Of a DNA stretch of 64,000 bases, positions 1 to 12,900 are shown in pieces. Origin of the DNA: Agrocybe praecox (Eukaryota > Basidiomycota > Agaricomycetes > Agaricales > Agrocybaceae); assembly GCA_964017145.1 (NCBI GenBank), contig OZ024846.1:992001-1056000 (forward strand). The letters are read 5' to 3'. Position numbers and translations under genes: made by a program. Numbering within the stretch: position 1 is the first letter of the stretch; each line of letters starts with the position of its first letter. A model generated the notes under the pieces. That model ran no database searches. It was not told the DNA's origin and saw only the letters and a list, made by a program, of their open reading frames with translations.

Positions 1-233
1 ATTGTCAACTTCGACATCCATGGCTACAATGTAAGCACAAATTGAGTCAGAATTCGACAAATAGGTAAATTGTTACTAATTAGGGTATAGCAACTGGTCT
101 GCCAATTTCACGTCCGACAAATGTGTCTCTGAACATAAGTGCAACTTCAGACATCGCGCCTTGGCAGTAATTATATCGCAAAGCTTACATTTTTAGAGTT
201 GGCTTCTTTGTTAGGAGGCGCCGGCCGTTTACG

Positions 234-2455
234 TCACCGCCACATTCCAAATGTCCAATGCGATTCGAAGGTGCGATATTCTTCATCAACCTCTATATTC
301 ATGAATTCATCATGCCGGTGATCGAGAAGGAACTGAAGTATTACGCGTTGGAATATTTCGTGAGCGTACTCGATGTGCTTTCTTGAGTCTTGATTCGGTA
401 AGAAGTTTTGGTCTGTTCGGATCGCTCTTGCAAGATGCCCGACAAGTGGTCGGATCCCTTTAAAAGCAGGATGCGTGTCCAGAGCGGGCTCTCTTGCCAG
501 TGAGAGGCTGAACAGTAAAAAATCACGGTCACTATTATCGCCTTCTAAACGGAGTCGCGTATGTAACGAGATTCGGGTGTCTTTGCCGTGTTCTTCAGAG
601 GGTTTCTTGGGTTTGACGTGGATTGCCCAGAAAAGAATGAGCCAAAATAGAGATTCGGCTTCATGGCACAGTTCATGTCCCCAAAAACATGACTGCGGAA
701 CCTCAAAAGGTGGCATTACCCAAATTTCTTCCGTTCGTTCGAATAATTGTATTCGTTGAGCATGGTTTGAAGCATAAACATGGGGAGCATCGGGAACTAC
801 AGGGAAACCAATTCCGTCTTCTGGAATAGGTGGATATGGTGCACCCAACTGAATAGCCCTAGCTTTAAACATAGGAGTGCCCTACAGTTGGTCACACTAA
901 GTAAAAGTGGAAGATGCACCAAAACGGAAGACGTACCGCTAAGCTAAGCCTTTTATGTACATTAGAGCTTTTGCTGAGGTTGAGATGCTCAGCGACATTG
1001 AAGTCAATGAGAAGCGCCGACGTCATTAGAGGGTCCTTACTAGCAAATTCAACATAAACTACGGTTCGCAGGTTCATGTCCTTCCACATACCTTTCCCCT
1101 AAGAGATATTTGACGAAACACGTACCTAGTAATTCCTTTGACTGCTTATCGCTGTCCGAACATTTGTTTGCACTACAATCTGTGGCCACTGTATCGTTGG
1201 GCCCTATGTAAAGAATATTTCCGGCACTTATGTCACGGTGAAGAACATGACGCTCGACACGAAGGAATCTAGTCACTAGAGATTCGAGAATGTTTAGAAT
1301 ATTTAGACTATCTTAAATAGATATACGGGAGTCACCGACCTTCAAGAATATCATAGATAACTTCCAGCATCGTCCGAAAATTTTTAACGCCATCGAAGAA
1401 CGAAGGGCCTTCTTGTTTGAGCCATAAGCGATGTTTACAAGTAGTTGGGATGACTTTGGGAGTGGGCAATACTTCATGGTGCACAAGTTCAATCACCCCA
1501 GGTATAGCATGTCCTTGATGAACGTGCTTGAGGACGCTAGCTTCAGCAGATTCGGCTCCAGCTTTACAATACTGATCTTTGATTACTCGAAAAAATTGAC
1601 CGTCGATTTGCAAAGGATGTTGATCGGTAGAAAAAACATGGGTACGTGTCCCGAATGGAGAACCGGAGTGGATAACGCGGAAGCCGGAACATGCAACCTT
1701 TTCCCTTGAATCGCCACCTACTAGAAGAGTATAAGTACAGCTTCTTGAGTCTTTGTTAAGAACCATTTTGCAAGTGCCGTCCATATCGTCTCCTGGGTCA
1801 TACAGATGTTGAATGAGAACAGTCAGCAACATATGCAAGCGGGTGTCCCCGAATTTGACTTCAAACTCTGATATTCCTTCGCCAGTAGCCCCAGCAAAAA
1901 AAGTAATAGATGTTGTCGAAATCAAAAGGCTATGGGCAACGTGGAAATCAGGTCGTTCGAGAAGAAGTTGATGTGCATGGGACATGGCTTCGTGCCGGGC
2001 ATTGGAAATTGTGCGTCTCTTTACACCAGACACTGTCGCGCAAGCAAGTTCAATGCACGGCCAAAGCACTGAATTTTCGTCAAGCCAATTATCTTCAAAG
2101 GCCGCTACAATATAGGGCATGTAAGGCCGCTCCCCTGCAGGATTTGGTTTTCGAAATAGTAAGGTATGCTTGTAACCTAGGATGATATAAGTGAGTACAC
2201 CACTGTCAGTCTGGGCAGCTTACTTTGCGCGCTCTTGATTCGGGCAGAGATCTGGTTGACGCGTTCAATGAAAGAGGTTTCATTGTTGATGCATGAGGTC
2301 AGAAACTGGTCGATGTTGCTGGGGACCCCTTCAAACTGGGAGTTGAGCATGGCCAAAAATTCTGCTTCGTGGGTAAAAACATTCGTCTTGAATGAGTCTT
2401 CGTCTTGTTCGGGATATTTTGCCTTCGAGGATGAATCTTTATTAGCACTACGCAT
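234..2455 (-). CDS. FunK1 fungal-type protein kinase, copy A
   Basis: Predicted serine/threonine kinase-like protein of the fungal FunK1 family, which is expanded in mushroom-forming fungi; substrates are unknown. Five exons read on the minus strand: 2455-2224, 2176-1340, 1275-1092, 1039-937 and 881-234. They join in phase to 667 codons. The catalytic loop is VLHRDISAGN near residue 368. The metal-binding motif is IDFN near residue 431, in the DFN form usual for this family rather than DFG. The ~350 N-terminal residues carry the family-specific lead-in region and no recognisable extra domain. The start is the first ATG of the upstream exon and opens an acidic, Lys/Ser-rich N-terminus. Compared with copy B, a TGA at 234-236 removes about 15-20 C-terminal residues, so the tail is shorter. 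The kinase core is intact. Family assignment is firm; activity is inferred. Confidence 0.85.
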
Positions 2456-2819
2456 GGCTACAGCGACCCAGACGGTAGAAGTACAATTGCTGTCAAAGGA
2501 ATACTATGACTATCAGAGTACTCGTAGTATGTTTCAAAGAAAGGTCACGGCGTGACGAGAAATCTACTACGTCAGCCTCAAACCATCTGATCATGAAACG
2601 CTCCAATGGAGGAAATATTTTGGAAACATCGGCACTTCTGAGGTGCGGAATTCATTGTCAACTTCGACATCCATGGCTACAATGTAAGCACTGAGTCAGA
2701 ATTCGATAAATAGGTAAATTATTACTAATTAGAGTATAGCAACTGGTCTGCCAATTTCACGTCCGACAAATGTGTCTCTGAACATAAGTGCAACTTCAGA
2801 CATCGCACCTTGGCAGTAA

Positions 2820-5084
2820 TTATATCGCAAAGCTTACATTTTTAGAGTTGGCTTCTTCGTTAGGAGGCGCCGGCCGTTTACGTCCCCACCACATGTCAAA
2901 TGTCCGATGCGATTCGAAGGTGCGATGTTCTTCATCAACTTCTATGTTCATGAATTCATCGTGCCGGTGATCGAGGAGAAACTGAAGTATTAGGCGTTGA
3001 AATACTTCGTGAAGGTACTCAATGCGCCGTCTTGAATCTTGAATCGGCAAGAAGTTAAGGTCTATTCGCATTCTCTTTGCAAGGTTGCCGAGAAGTGGTC
3101 CAATAGCTAAAAAAGCAGGATGTGTGTCCGGAACGGGCTCGTTCGAGAGGCTGAGAAGTAACTGATGGCGGCTGCGGGGATTGCCTTCCAAACATATTCG
3201 CGTATAGAAAGGAATTTGAGTTTCGTTGTCGTGTTCTTCAGAGGCATTCTTGGGTTTGACGTGAATCGCCCAGTAAAGAACGAGCCAAAATATGGACTCG
3301 GCCTCATAACACAGTTCGTGTCCCCAAGAACACGGGGGCGGAACCTCTAAACCCGGAAAGACCACCTCTTTTTCCGGTTTTTCGAACAGTGGCATTCGTT
3401 TAGCATGGTTTGAAGAATACACCTGGGGAGCATTGGGAATTGCGGGGATGATAACTCCCGAATCCAAGGCTGGGAATGGTTTTCCAGTTGAATTGCTCTA
3501 GCTTTAAAAACAGGAGTGCCCTACGGTTGATTAGAATGAGGGAAAGTGGAGGAGGCAGAAGTGCTATAAAACATACCACCAAGCTACGTTTTGTAGTTGC
3601 ATTAGGGGTGTTATTGGGGTCGAGGTGCTCAGCGATGTTGAAGTCGATGAGAAGAGCTGACGTCTTCAAAGGATCCTTACTAACCATCTCAGTTTGAGTA
3701 AGACTTCGTAAATCCATACTTTGTCCAGCGCCCACATACCTTTCGTTTAGCAGATATTTGATGAAACATGTACCTACTTCCTTCGCCTCGGATTGCTCGT
3801 TGCTGATAGGAGTTTGTATGTCCGTCTCACTGTTGTCGGCTGAAGCTGTTTTGTCCTCGGCTGCTAAATACAGGATGTTTCCGATGCTTATATCCCGGTG
3901 CAGAACTCCACGCTCAATACGAAGGAATCTAGTTACTGAAAAGCAAACTATGAGCTCGTCCGAATTAGATAGGTGTAAGGCACCGACCCTCGAGAATGTC
4001 ATAGATAACTTCCAGCAGTGTCCGAAAAGTTTTTATACCATCAAAAAACGAAGGGCCTTCTTGTTTGAGCCACAAGCGATGCTTAGAAGTCGTTGCAATG
4101 ACATTAGGCGTGGGTATTACTTCATGGTGCGCGAGTTCAATCACCCCGGGTACAGGATGGTCTTGATGAATGTGTTTAAGAACACTAGCTTCGGCAGATA
4201 CGGCTCCAGTTTCGCAGTACTGATCTTTAATTACTCGAAAAAATTGACCATCAATTTCCAGGGGATGTTGACCAGCAGAAAATACATGGGTGCGTGCCCC
4301 GAATGGTGAGCCAGAGTGAATGACGCGGAAGCCGGGAAGCCGGGACATGAAACCTTTCTCGCCGGATCTCCACCTACAAGAAGAGTATAAGTACACCTTT
4401 TTAAGTTTTTATCAAGGACCATCTTGCAAGTGCCGTCCACGTAGTCTCCTGGATCATACAGATGCTGAATGAGAGCGGTCAACAGCATATGCAAGCGGGT
4501 ATCCTCGAATTTGACTTGAAACTCTGAAATTCCTTGGTTGCTAATCCCAGCGAAAAAGGTGATACTCGTTTTCGAAATCAAAAGGCTGTGGGCAACGTGA
4601 AAATCCGGTCGTTCAAGGAGAAGTTGGTGCAAGTAAGACATGGTTTGGTGACGAGCATTTGCATGGCCATTTACAGAAAGCATGGTCTCGCAAATGAGTT
4701 CAATACAAGGCCAAGGTGTAGATTCTTGGTCGAGCCAATTGTTCTCGAAAGCGGCTATAATCTTTGGCATGTCGTCCTCTGGCCTGGTGCTCACATTTCG
4801 AAATTGCAAAGCATATTGATAATCTGCAACAATAAGGATAAGTTGGGTCTTACCACAGAGAACACTACAAACGACTTACTTTTCGCCTTTTTTATTTGCA
4901 GAGAGATTTCGTTGGCACATTCAAGGAAGGAAGTTTCATCGCTTATGGGTGAAAACTGATCACTCCTCGTAAAGACTTCTTCGGACCGAAGACGAAGAAA
5001 GCCAAGAAATTCTTCCTCGTCCGCGAAAATAGTGGTCCTCAAGCCGATCCTGGTCTCCTCGTCTTTACGGAGAGCGTCTGACAT
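2820..5084 (-). pseudogene. FunK1 fungal-type protein kinase, copy B, frameshifted
   Basis: This is the tandem paralogue of copy A, with the same exon order (about 5084-4880, 4823-3988, 3935-3740, 3679-3577, 3520-2820) and the same motifs: VLHRDISIGNIL and LLIDFNIAEHL. Two differences break the frame. An 8-bp tandem duplication (GGAAGCCG twice, 4327-4342) shifts the second exon just after the VGGDP segment. In the last exon, between the AIQL motif and the NAPQVY motif, the sequence is 4 bases shorter than copy A. Exon 2 therefore no longer joins exon 3 in phase. Splice sites and most residues are still well preserved, so decay is recent, or the gene is rescued by unusual splicing. The C-terminus reads through the point where copy A stops, ending at the TAA near 2820. 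I treat it as a pseudogene; a sequencing error at the 8-mer would be the alternative. Confidence 0.75.
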
Positions 5085-5330
5085 GATTTTACTACCACAA
5101 GTAACAAGACATTTTATGATAGAGTCGACTCAGCCTGGTACGGCATTACGCTCGATCATGATGTCAGGACTCAGATTGCTGTGAATTTGACCATCACGTG
5201 CATCTCAACCGCGACGCGATCCCGAACTAAACAAGTACATACATCTTTGAACCTGGCTCTATAGTCTCTCAGTCTCTCACCTCGTGGATTTATCATTTCC
5301 TGAAGGGCTTGCGATTCTTACTTTCCAGTT

Positions 5331-8300
5331 ATGTCGACGCGTCATAAGGAAGGCCCAATAAATACGGATCGTGAACGTGAACGACAAAAATTCCGTTCCA
5401 AGCTGGCCACAGCCCTCAACGAAGAAGACGATCCATTAGCGTTATATCATCAATTCGTGCAATGGACGATCAAGAACTACGGAGAAAGCGATCCGGACTC
5501 AGGCCTCGTAGAGCTATTGAAAGAAGCTACCATGCAATTCAAGGACGATTCATTATACAAGACTGATCTACGCTACTTGAAGTTATGGGCACTTTATGCT
5601 AGGCAGGTAGATAAAGTGGGAGCCATTGCGATCTATGCATATCTGCTGGAGCACGACATTGGGACGTCATACGCGGCACTTTATGAGGATTATGCGAACT
5701 TGTTGGAGCGGATAAATAAGTGAGTTTGTCGTAGCAGACCTGCTCGTTTACTTACTGGTATTCCTACCCAATTAGACGACAAGAAGCGGATGTTATCTAC
5801 CGAAAGGGTATCAAAAAGTCTGCGAGGCCATTGGAAAGACTGAAGACAAGATACCAGGAATTTTTAGGTAGAGGATCGGCCTCAGGCTCTAGTGTTCCGT
5901 CGACTTCCTCATCCAGCGCCGGTCCATCTAAATCCAAGTCTGCTTCAAAGACAGAATCGACTTCTTCACCCTCCGCCCCGAGCTCAAATACTCTAGTGAG
6001 CACAACGACATTTAACTCAACAGCAGCGACGCGTTACGCGTTAATGCTAGCTCCACCACCTCCCGGTAAACGTCCGGAAAAGCTACGGTTCAACATGTCC
6101 TTGTTATTTACGGAGGAAAGTGGGGAATATAGTATACAGGAAGCTAGAGCTCGCTCCATGGGCCTTCTAGGAAAGAAATGGGGTCCACCTCCTGCTTCTG
6201 AGAGGAGGCATTTTTCGCCGACCTCGACATCATCTACATCATCTGTTGGCCAAGTTGATTTTAACGATGACGGGCATAAGGCATCTAAGCGGAAATATAT
6301 GGGCCGTCGAAGTATTATGGGTGGCGCTGAGCCCACTGTCACAATCAATACGAAGGAGGCTTTAGAGGATGTTTTCGGAATGTATAACTCTCCAGAAAAG
6401 ACAACAAAAATGGTGATACCAGGGAGTAAACATGCTCCTCTTAAGAAGGTTGAACCTATAACACCATCTATACCTCCCCGTCCTATATTCTCGAAGGAGA
6501 ATGAGAACGCAGATCGACAGCCAGCGAAAACTCCGACACCTAGTAAGTGATACTTGTCTACCTCCGATTGTCATTTTCAGTATAACGTTCCCAGCTTTCC
6601 GACCTTTTACAGACGAAAATGCACAACCTGGTCAAGGACGTACGCCGGCTGCTAAGGTACGAATGCCCTTTGCCATGTATAGATAGAATAGTGGCACTAA
6701 TATCAGCAATCACTAGTTCACACCTTTCGTTGATCCTAATGCACAGAAAACACCGTTCATGACACCTAGAGCTGCTTTATCAGTGAAAGAAACACCCCAA
6801 CCCCAGCCTTCCTCAAACCTTCGCTTCGCCGAAACTGCATCGGAGAATGATGCAAAGCCGGAAAGGAGTGCTGATCCTGTATTCGCAAAGGTCTTCACTC
6901 CTGCAAGTAAGGCTGTTCCACTGGCACCTCTTAGAGATGTCTTTACCGATGATCATGGGAAGCCAATACCGAAAGCGAAAGTTGCACCAACGCACGAACG
7001 CGCAAAATCACAGTCAGAGGGTTCCCAGAACGACGGTGTGCGATCAACAGCATTTACTCCATTCAAGGACGAAAATACGAATGCGCGCACACCGTTCAAG
7101 GTATTTAGCCGGCCACCAGAACAGGAGGATGCGGGAAACATGTACACACCCAAAACGCCGAGTGCTGTTTTCAAACCTTTCTCAGAATCAAAAACGCCCG
7201 CTTTTACTCCTTTCAAAGATATCACTCCAGCTTTCAAACCATTTGTGGATCCTAATCAAGCTGCTCAGTCTGGGTCTTCTGTTCAGCACGAACTACCCGC
7301 ACAGTCGGCTCCTACAAACACGGTTATCGAGATTGAGGATGACGAGGAGGAGGAAGTCGAAGAACCTGTCCACGAATATCAGCATCACCACCAGTTGCAT
7401 GACGATGATGGACAGCAGGAATATTACGAGGAAGAGGAATCGCAGGTTGAAGAGTACGAGACGCCTCTGCCTCCTGAGCACTTGCCGGAAGAGTATGAGG
7501 AAGAAGAATCTTTCCGAGAGGTCCCACTGGGGGGCCGATTTGGTCAGTTCAACGTAATGACTCCGATTACAGAAAGGACGTTTGAATTCACTTCGAGCAC
7601 TCGCGGGGGAACACCAAGTGACAGGCACACTGACGATACTCATCGGGCGGAAGTAGAAGCTGCAAGGGCTGCCATTCTTCTTGCTCAGGAATTACGGGAG
7701 AGTGATAGCGAAGAATTTGAAGACGATGTGATTATGCCAATCGAACCTTTGCGCCTCGATGCAGATCAGCTTTCTAGTGAACCTGAGACTGAAGTTGTCG
7801 CCGTTGAAGAAAAGGCAGGCTCTTTGAGCCTTGTTGATACACTAACATTAAGCTCCAAATTCCGTCCAGCCAACCCTTGCAACCCCTTCGACCCAGCAAT
7901 TATTTCTGCTCTTCTCACGCGTATCCCTACTGATCCTCACTTTTATGACCTCCGGAACCAAAAGTCGGGCAAACTCGAGGAACTTCAGAAATTTACGAAA
8001 AAGAGTAGGAAAACTAGCTCAAGTAGCAGCGCTGGTGTGCTAGACTCTGGATCATACTCCTTGATTCTTCAGGGCAATCAGTTTATGGTTATGGAAAAGC
8101 TTGGAGAAGGCGGCTTTGGTTCTGTATTCAAAGCACGAGATAAAGGCACACACATAGCAAGAGACGAAGACGGCGGGGATGAGGATGAAGATGAAGATGA
8201 AGATGAAGATGAAGACGAAGAAGTTGCTTCCATGGTGGCTCTTAAAGTAGTCAAACCTCGCAACGTCTGGGAATACCATGTCCTCCGACGACTTCATTCA

Positions 8301-9125
8301 GCTCTGTCGCCTTCTTCACGTCGATCTGTAGTCCTTCCTCATGCATTATACGCCTTCAGCGACGAAAGCCATATGGTTCTCGATCTATGTCCGCAAGGCA
8401 TGCTATTGAACATTGTGAATAATGCCGTTTCCGCAGGTGTCTCACAAGCTGGTGCTTGCCTCGACGAACTGCTCGTAGTATTCTTCACCATTGAATTACT
8501 TCGTCTCCTCGAAGCAATGCATCATATCGGATTCATTCACGGAGATCTGAAAATCGACAACTGCCTCTTGCGGCTAGAGGAAGTGCCAGGAGGCGCAGCT
8601 GCTTGGTCCGGTCAATATTCAGCTACGGGTGAAGGTGGATGGAGCTACAAAGGTCTCAAAGTCATCGACTTCGGGCGAACGATCGACATGCGCTTGTTCC
8701 CACGAGATCAGCAATTTGTGGCTGACTGGCCAACAGACGACCGCGACTGCTTCGAAGTGCGGGAGAACAGACCATGGACATACCAGACTGACTACTTTGG
8801 ATTGGCAGGCATCATCTATTGCATGCTCTTCGGCAAATATATCCAGGCCAGCTCAGTCGCGGAATACACTGATGATGATGGCGTGAAGCGATATAAAATC
8901 GCTACTCCATTCAAGCGATACTGGCAGTCTGATCTGTGGCACAGGCTTTTCGACATCCTGTTGAACCCACGTTCGGTCCGACCTGATGGTGAACTGCCTG
9001 TGTGTGACGAGATGGGAGAGGTGCGCAGTGATATGGAGAAGTGGTTGCAGACAAACTGTAATAGGACGAGTAACACACTGAAAGGCTTGCTGAAGAAAGT
9101 CGAGTTATCATGCTACAAGTTATAA
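5331..9125 (+). CDS. BUB1: Spindle assembly checkpoint kinase BUB1
   Basis: BUB1/Mad3-family checkpoint kinase acting at kinetochores to delay anaphase. Exons 5331-5719, 5776-6542, 6613-6656 and 6717-9125 join in phase to 1202 residues. The N-terminal ~150 residues form the Mad3/Bub1 TPR-like region (LRYLKLWALYARQ, YAYLLEHDIGTSYAALYEDY). A GLEBS-like Bub3-binding segment (YSIQEARARSMGLLG) lies near residue 245. A conserved CD1-type motif (TINTKEALEDVFGMY) near 318 resembles the Mad1-recruiting motif of human BUB1. A KEN sequence lies near 370, and several TPFK/KPF repeats follow. The kinase domain fills roughly 855-1150 with GEGGFGSVF, VALK, HGDLKIDN and IDFGRTIDM, so catalytic residues are present. 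An Asp/Glu run of about 20 residues is inserted in the N-lobe before VALK. It is convergent with PBP1. The start is the first ATG in the TPR exon. The identification is confident. Confidence 0.95.
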
Positions 9126-9929
9126 TTTTCTTTTACTCTTACCTTGTTTTCGTTTTCTTCTTCCTTTTTCGTTTGACTTTCAATGTACATAACCACCATA
9201 TGCATTTTACTATTTCTATCCGTGCCTATGTAAAAGGGAATATTTTAGCACAATCATAATACCTCACTTTCATGCATATTTTATCATGTAATGTATACAC
9301 CCCAGACATGATTTTGCAGATACTCGAATCGCGGCAGCAAACAACGATGACGTTAACAACAACATAAACAGGGCTACGTAGGCTATGTACACGAAGAAAG
9401 GTTACAATATACGATCGAGATCTTGAAAATAACGGCCTCGGAAAGATACTTATAACGACGTGTTGTAAAAAGGGCGGCCGACAGAGGTGGAAAGGTTTGA
9501 AGCAAAGGTAAACACTAGAACAAAAAAAGCAACACAAAGATAAACTCTCCTAAACAACCACAATCGACGACGACAAAAGGAAGGCAGGTAGAGAAAATAA
9601 GGAGAGAAAGAAGAAAAAACCTGTGTAACTAAACCTAAACCGAAAAGGATAGAAAAACAACAAAGGAAGGAAGAAAGTGGGGGGAGAAGAGAAAAAGAGG
9701 TAGCCACTGCCTATTTGCCTGTTGCTCTCGTCACCGCGAATCAAATCCTAAATCCAAAACCATCACCACGAAATATCCCCCACACCTGCCCACCCGTCCC
9801 GTCCAGCCTCGACCTGATTTGACTTCACGTGTGTGACTGACATAAAACCTCGCCCTTGATGCCAAAAACAAAAGCCCTTCCGAATCTCACAAAAAGCCTG
9901 TCCAAGGAAACCCATCAACCTCCGAGTTC
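9126..9929. other. Convergent intergenic region between BUB1 and PBP1
   Basis: About 800 bases between two converging stop codons, T-rich on the BUB1 side and A/purine-rich on the PBP1 side. This is consistent with two 3' UTRs. The open frames here are low-complexity (Phe/Ser/Leu-rich) and have no family resemblance. I see no further gene. Confidence 0.7.
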
Positions 9930-12900
9930 CTACGCGTGTCCGCCCATGGGCACAGGAGGGGGAGGAGCTGGACCGCCCTCATATCCATGTGGAGGAATGT
10001 TCGGTGGCGGTGGCATCATCATTGGGTAGGCATGTTGTACTATGGCAATAGCGTAAGTATATATGCAATTAGAAACGAAAAAAATAATACTTACGTTGTG
10101 GGCTTTGGTGGTAATAGGGATGAGCATGGGATGGGACAGGTGTAGGTGGCATAGAAGGTCTTGGTCCTACGCCATTAGGAGGAGGCGGGGGATATGCTCC
10201 AGGAGGTGGTGGCTGCATGTACCCGGGCGCTAAAAGAAGTTCAAATTAGCAATGGAAAAATCGTCTCCTTTGAGAAGACACACGTGGCATTTGACCCATC
10301 GCAGGAGAGTACATAGCTATAAGAACAAGCCAAAAAAAGCAAAGATTAGTGTTCACGATCGCGCAACAGACAAAAATCGGGGAATAACGAACAAAACACA
10401 CCGTTCGGAGGTGGCATTCCGGGCGGATAGGGCATATGTTGCATGTAAGGACCTGGCATGTACGCGCCGGGTGGTCCTGGAGGTCCCATACCAGGCATCA
10501 TATGCTATCGCAATATTAAAAAATTCAATAAAATTACCAGGAGTTAAAACCAATACATACTTGTGGTGGGTATCCATAAGGAGGATAAGCATAGACGTAA
10601 CCGCCACGATGTTGTTGTTGTTGCTGCTGCTGCTGTTGGGCTGCTTGCGCAGGGTCTTCCTCGTACGTAGGCTGGACCATAGGCTGGGGAACAGGCGGGA
10701 CCATATGGGCGCCTTGGTGTTGCTGCTGCTGGTTTTGTGGGTTTTGTGGGTGTTGGGGGGGAGGGAACATCTGCATGTATCGCTTGCCACTGTAAGGCCA
10801 TTGTGCAGCTATTTGATAGTTAAAGTTGAATAAATTATGCTAAAGCCAAAGAAAGAAAGATAGAGGAGAGATCAACATACAAATTTGCGATGCATCGACA
10901 ACTTTATTATGTTTGAAGGGGTTAAAGTCATCCTTCACATGTACAGGTGTACTTTTCTTGATTGGACGAGTTCCAAAGAATGGATTGGGAGTCGCTGGAG
11001 CCTAAGGGGCAAAAATAGCAATATATTAATAAAGAAAGCCTCGAAAGATGGGGGAAAATACGCACGGAATCCGACTTCGGTTTGGGAGAAGCAGAATGAG
11101 ATGTGGGCCCACTAGCAGGTGTCGCAGGTCCTGTCTTAGGAGAAGAAGTAGCCTAGAAATATAAGATACACAAAATTCAAATAAACCAATGAGATGTCGA
11201 AAGATTTTGTCAGGAAAAACCCGCACCTTCAAATTAGGTCTGAACGAAGAAGCATTCACATTCAGCCTATTCGCAGCAGCGGTGCTGGGCGACACAGGAG
11301 ACATGGCAGCATTAGGTCCTTTATGATTGCCATTATTATTGAATCCATTAGTTTTGGTTTTGAGCACAGGCTTTGCAGCCTTACCATTACCATTAGCGTT
11401 TGATGGACCAGCACTACCGTTTGCATTTATACTGCTGCTACTACTACCGGCGGCGGCAGCAGCAGCAACGGGAGCTGGGGCCTTGGGCTTGTTAACAGCT
11501 GCAGCCGAGCTTCCTCGGAATGGTGGTATACTCTGAATAACCATGCTAATCTTCTTTGTTCCCGTAGTCGCCTTTGTAGCGCCAGCCGAAGAAGGCGTAG
11601 TTGCCGTCGAAGTTGAAGTTTTGCCTGGAGCAGGAGAAGGCGTAGGGTTCGCCGTGTTCGTAGCCGAAGTAGTCTTCTGTGTGGTCCCAGCAGCAGCAGC
11701 AGCAGCTGCGGCTGCAGCCACTCCAGCACCACCCTTTCCAGCCAATGCCTGCGTGACAGGCTTCCTCTCGCCGGCAGCACCCACTTTCGCAGCAACAGCG
11801 GCACCAACAACTTTCGCAGCAGCGGCACCCGAGCCGATCTTCGCTACAGCTACACCTCTCGAGGCCGTCGCGGGGGTCGAAGGGCCAATAGCACGGGCTT
11901 CGGCAGACGCCGCATCTGTTTTAGCCTTTTCCTTGATCTGTTTCTGCCTTTCTTCGTCTTTCGCAAGAATGGGAACCAAATCGTCGGGTATGGGTTTGTT
12001 CAGCTACATTTGCAAGCCAGAACGCGGGAAAGGGGAAAAGGACGGATAAGAAAATAGGGTTCGTACGAAGAAAGAAAAGAGAAAGCCATATAATAACATG
12101 GGGCTGGAAAATGGGAATGGAGACTGACCTTGAAGCTCTGACTGAATTTGACGAGCTCCGCCATCCTCTTGTCCATCTCGCTCTTCACTAGCGCCTGACG
12201 CTTTTGGGTCAATCTTTGCTTTTCATCCTTTACAAAGGCCTGGAACGCGGGCAGTGGGTCGGCAGGTGGCTATATAACGTGCGAAAAACCAAAAGGTCCA
12301 GTGATTAGAATCTCCGTCTGTAACTTACACTTTATTGAGAGAATGGCTCAGACTAACCTTGCTGCCAGCCGCAGCGCCAGGAGGAGCAGGTGAGGTTGCC
12401 TTGGATGAAGGCGGTGACTGAGCTTGAACAGCCGTTACGGCAATTCCGTCAGGACCATTCACTGATACCTTCGGCACCTCAACTTTAGTAGTAGCAGCGC
12501 CACTCTCAAGGGCAGCAGCAACGTTTGCATTGTTCGTTGCTGGAACAGGAGCTCCTGGCTTTCTTGCACCGGGAGGAACGTATGCATTCTGGCCTCTTAC
12601 GACAGCGCCGTATCTTAGAAACGTCGTTCGTTGGTCATCGCTTCCAGATAAAATACCGAGCATTTGTAAGGAGCGAGACTCACTTGTCTTCTTCGTTTAC
12701 ACCGCTATCATCGATTTGAAGACCGCGTTCTTCAGCGATGTGGGGGTTGTTAGTGGCAACCTGTGCAGTTGCGAAGATTACACGACGGTCAACGAGACCG
12801 AATGTCAATGGAGAAAAAGTACATACCCCAATAATCTCATTGGCAATTTTCTGAGCTTTCTTCTCTCGTTCCTTGAAATCCGGCGCGCTCCGATCGAGCT

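Larger units (their letters stand above)
1..5084. repeat. Tandem segmental duplication carrying two FunK1 genes
   Basis: The first ~130 bases of the window recur almost unchanged from about position 2654, including ATTGTCAACTTCGACATCC and the following AT-rich stretch. The gene content of 139-2455 is repeated at 2788-5084 in the same order and strand. The window therefore opens inside one repeat unit of about 2.65 kb. Divergence between the units is moderate: many silent differences, a few indels. This suggests a duplication old enough for one copy to decay. The left edge of the first unit lies outside the window. Confidence 0.85.

Noticed and set aside
9226..9744. Minus-strand open frames of 60-100 codons
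   Set aside because: Phe/Ser/Leu-rich low-complexity sequence in the BUB1/PBP1 3' UTR region; no splice partners or family resemblance.
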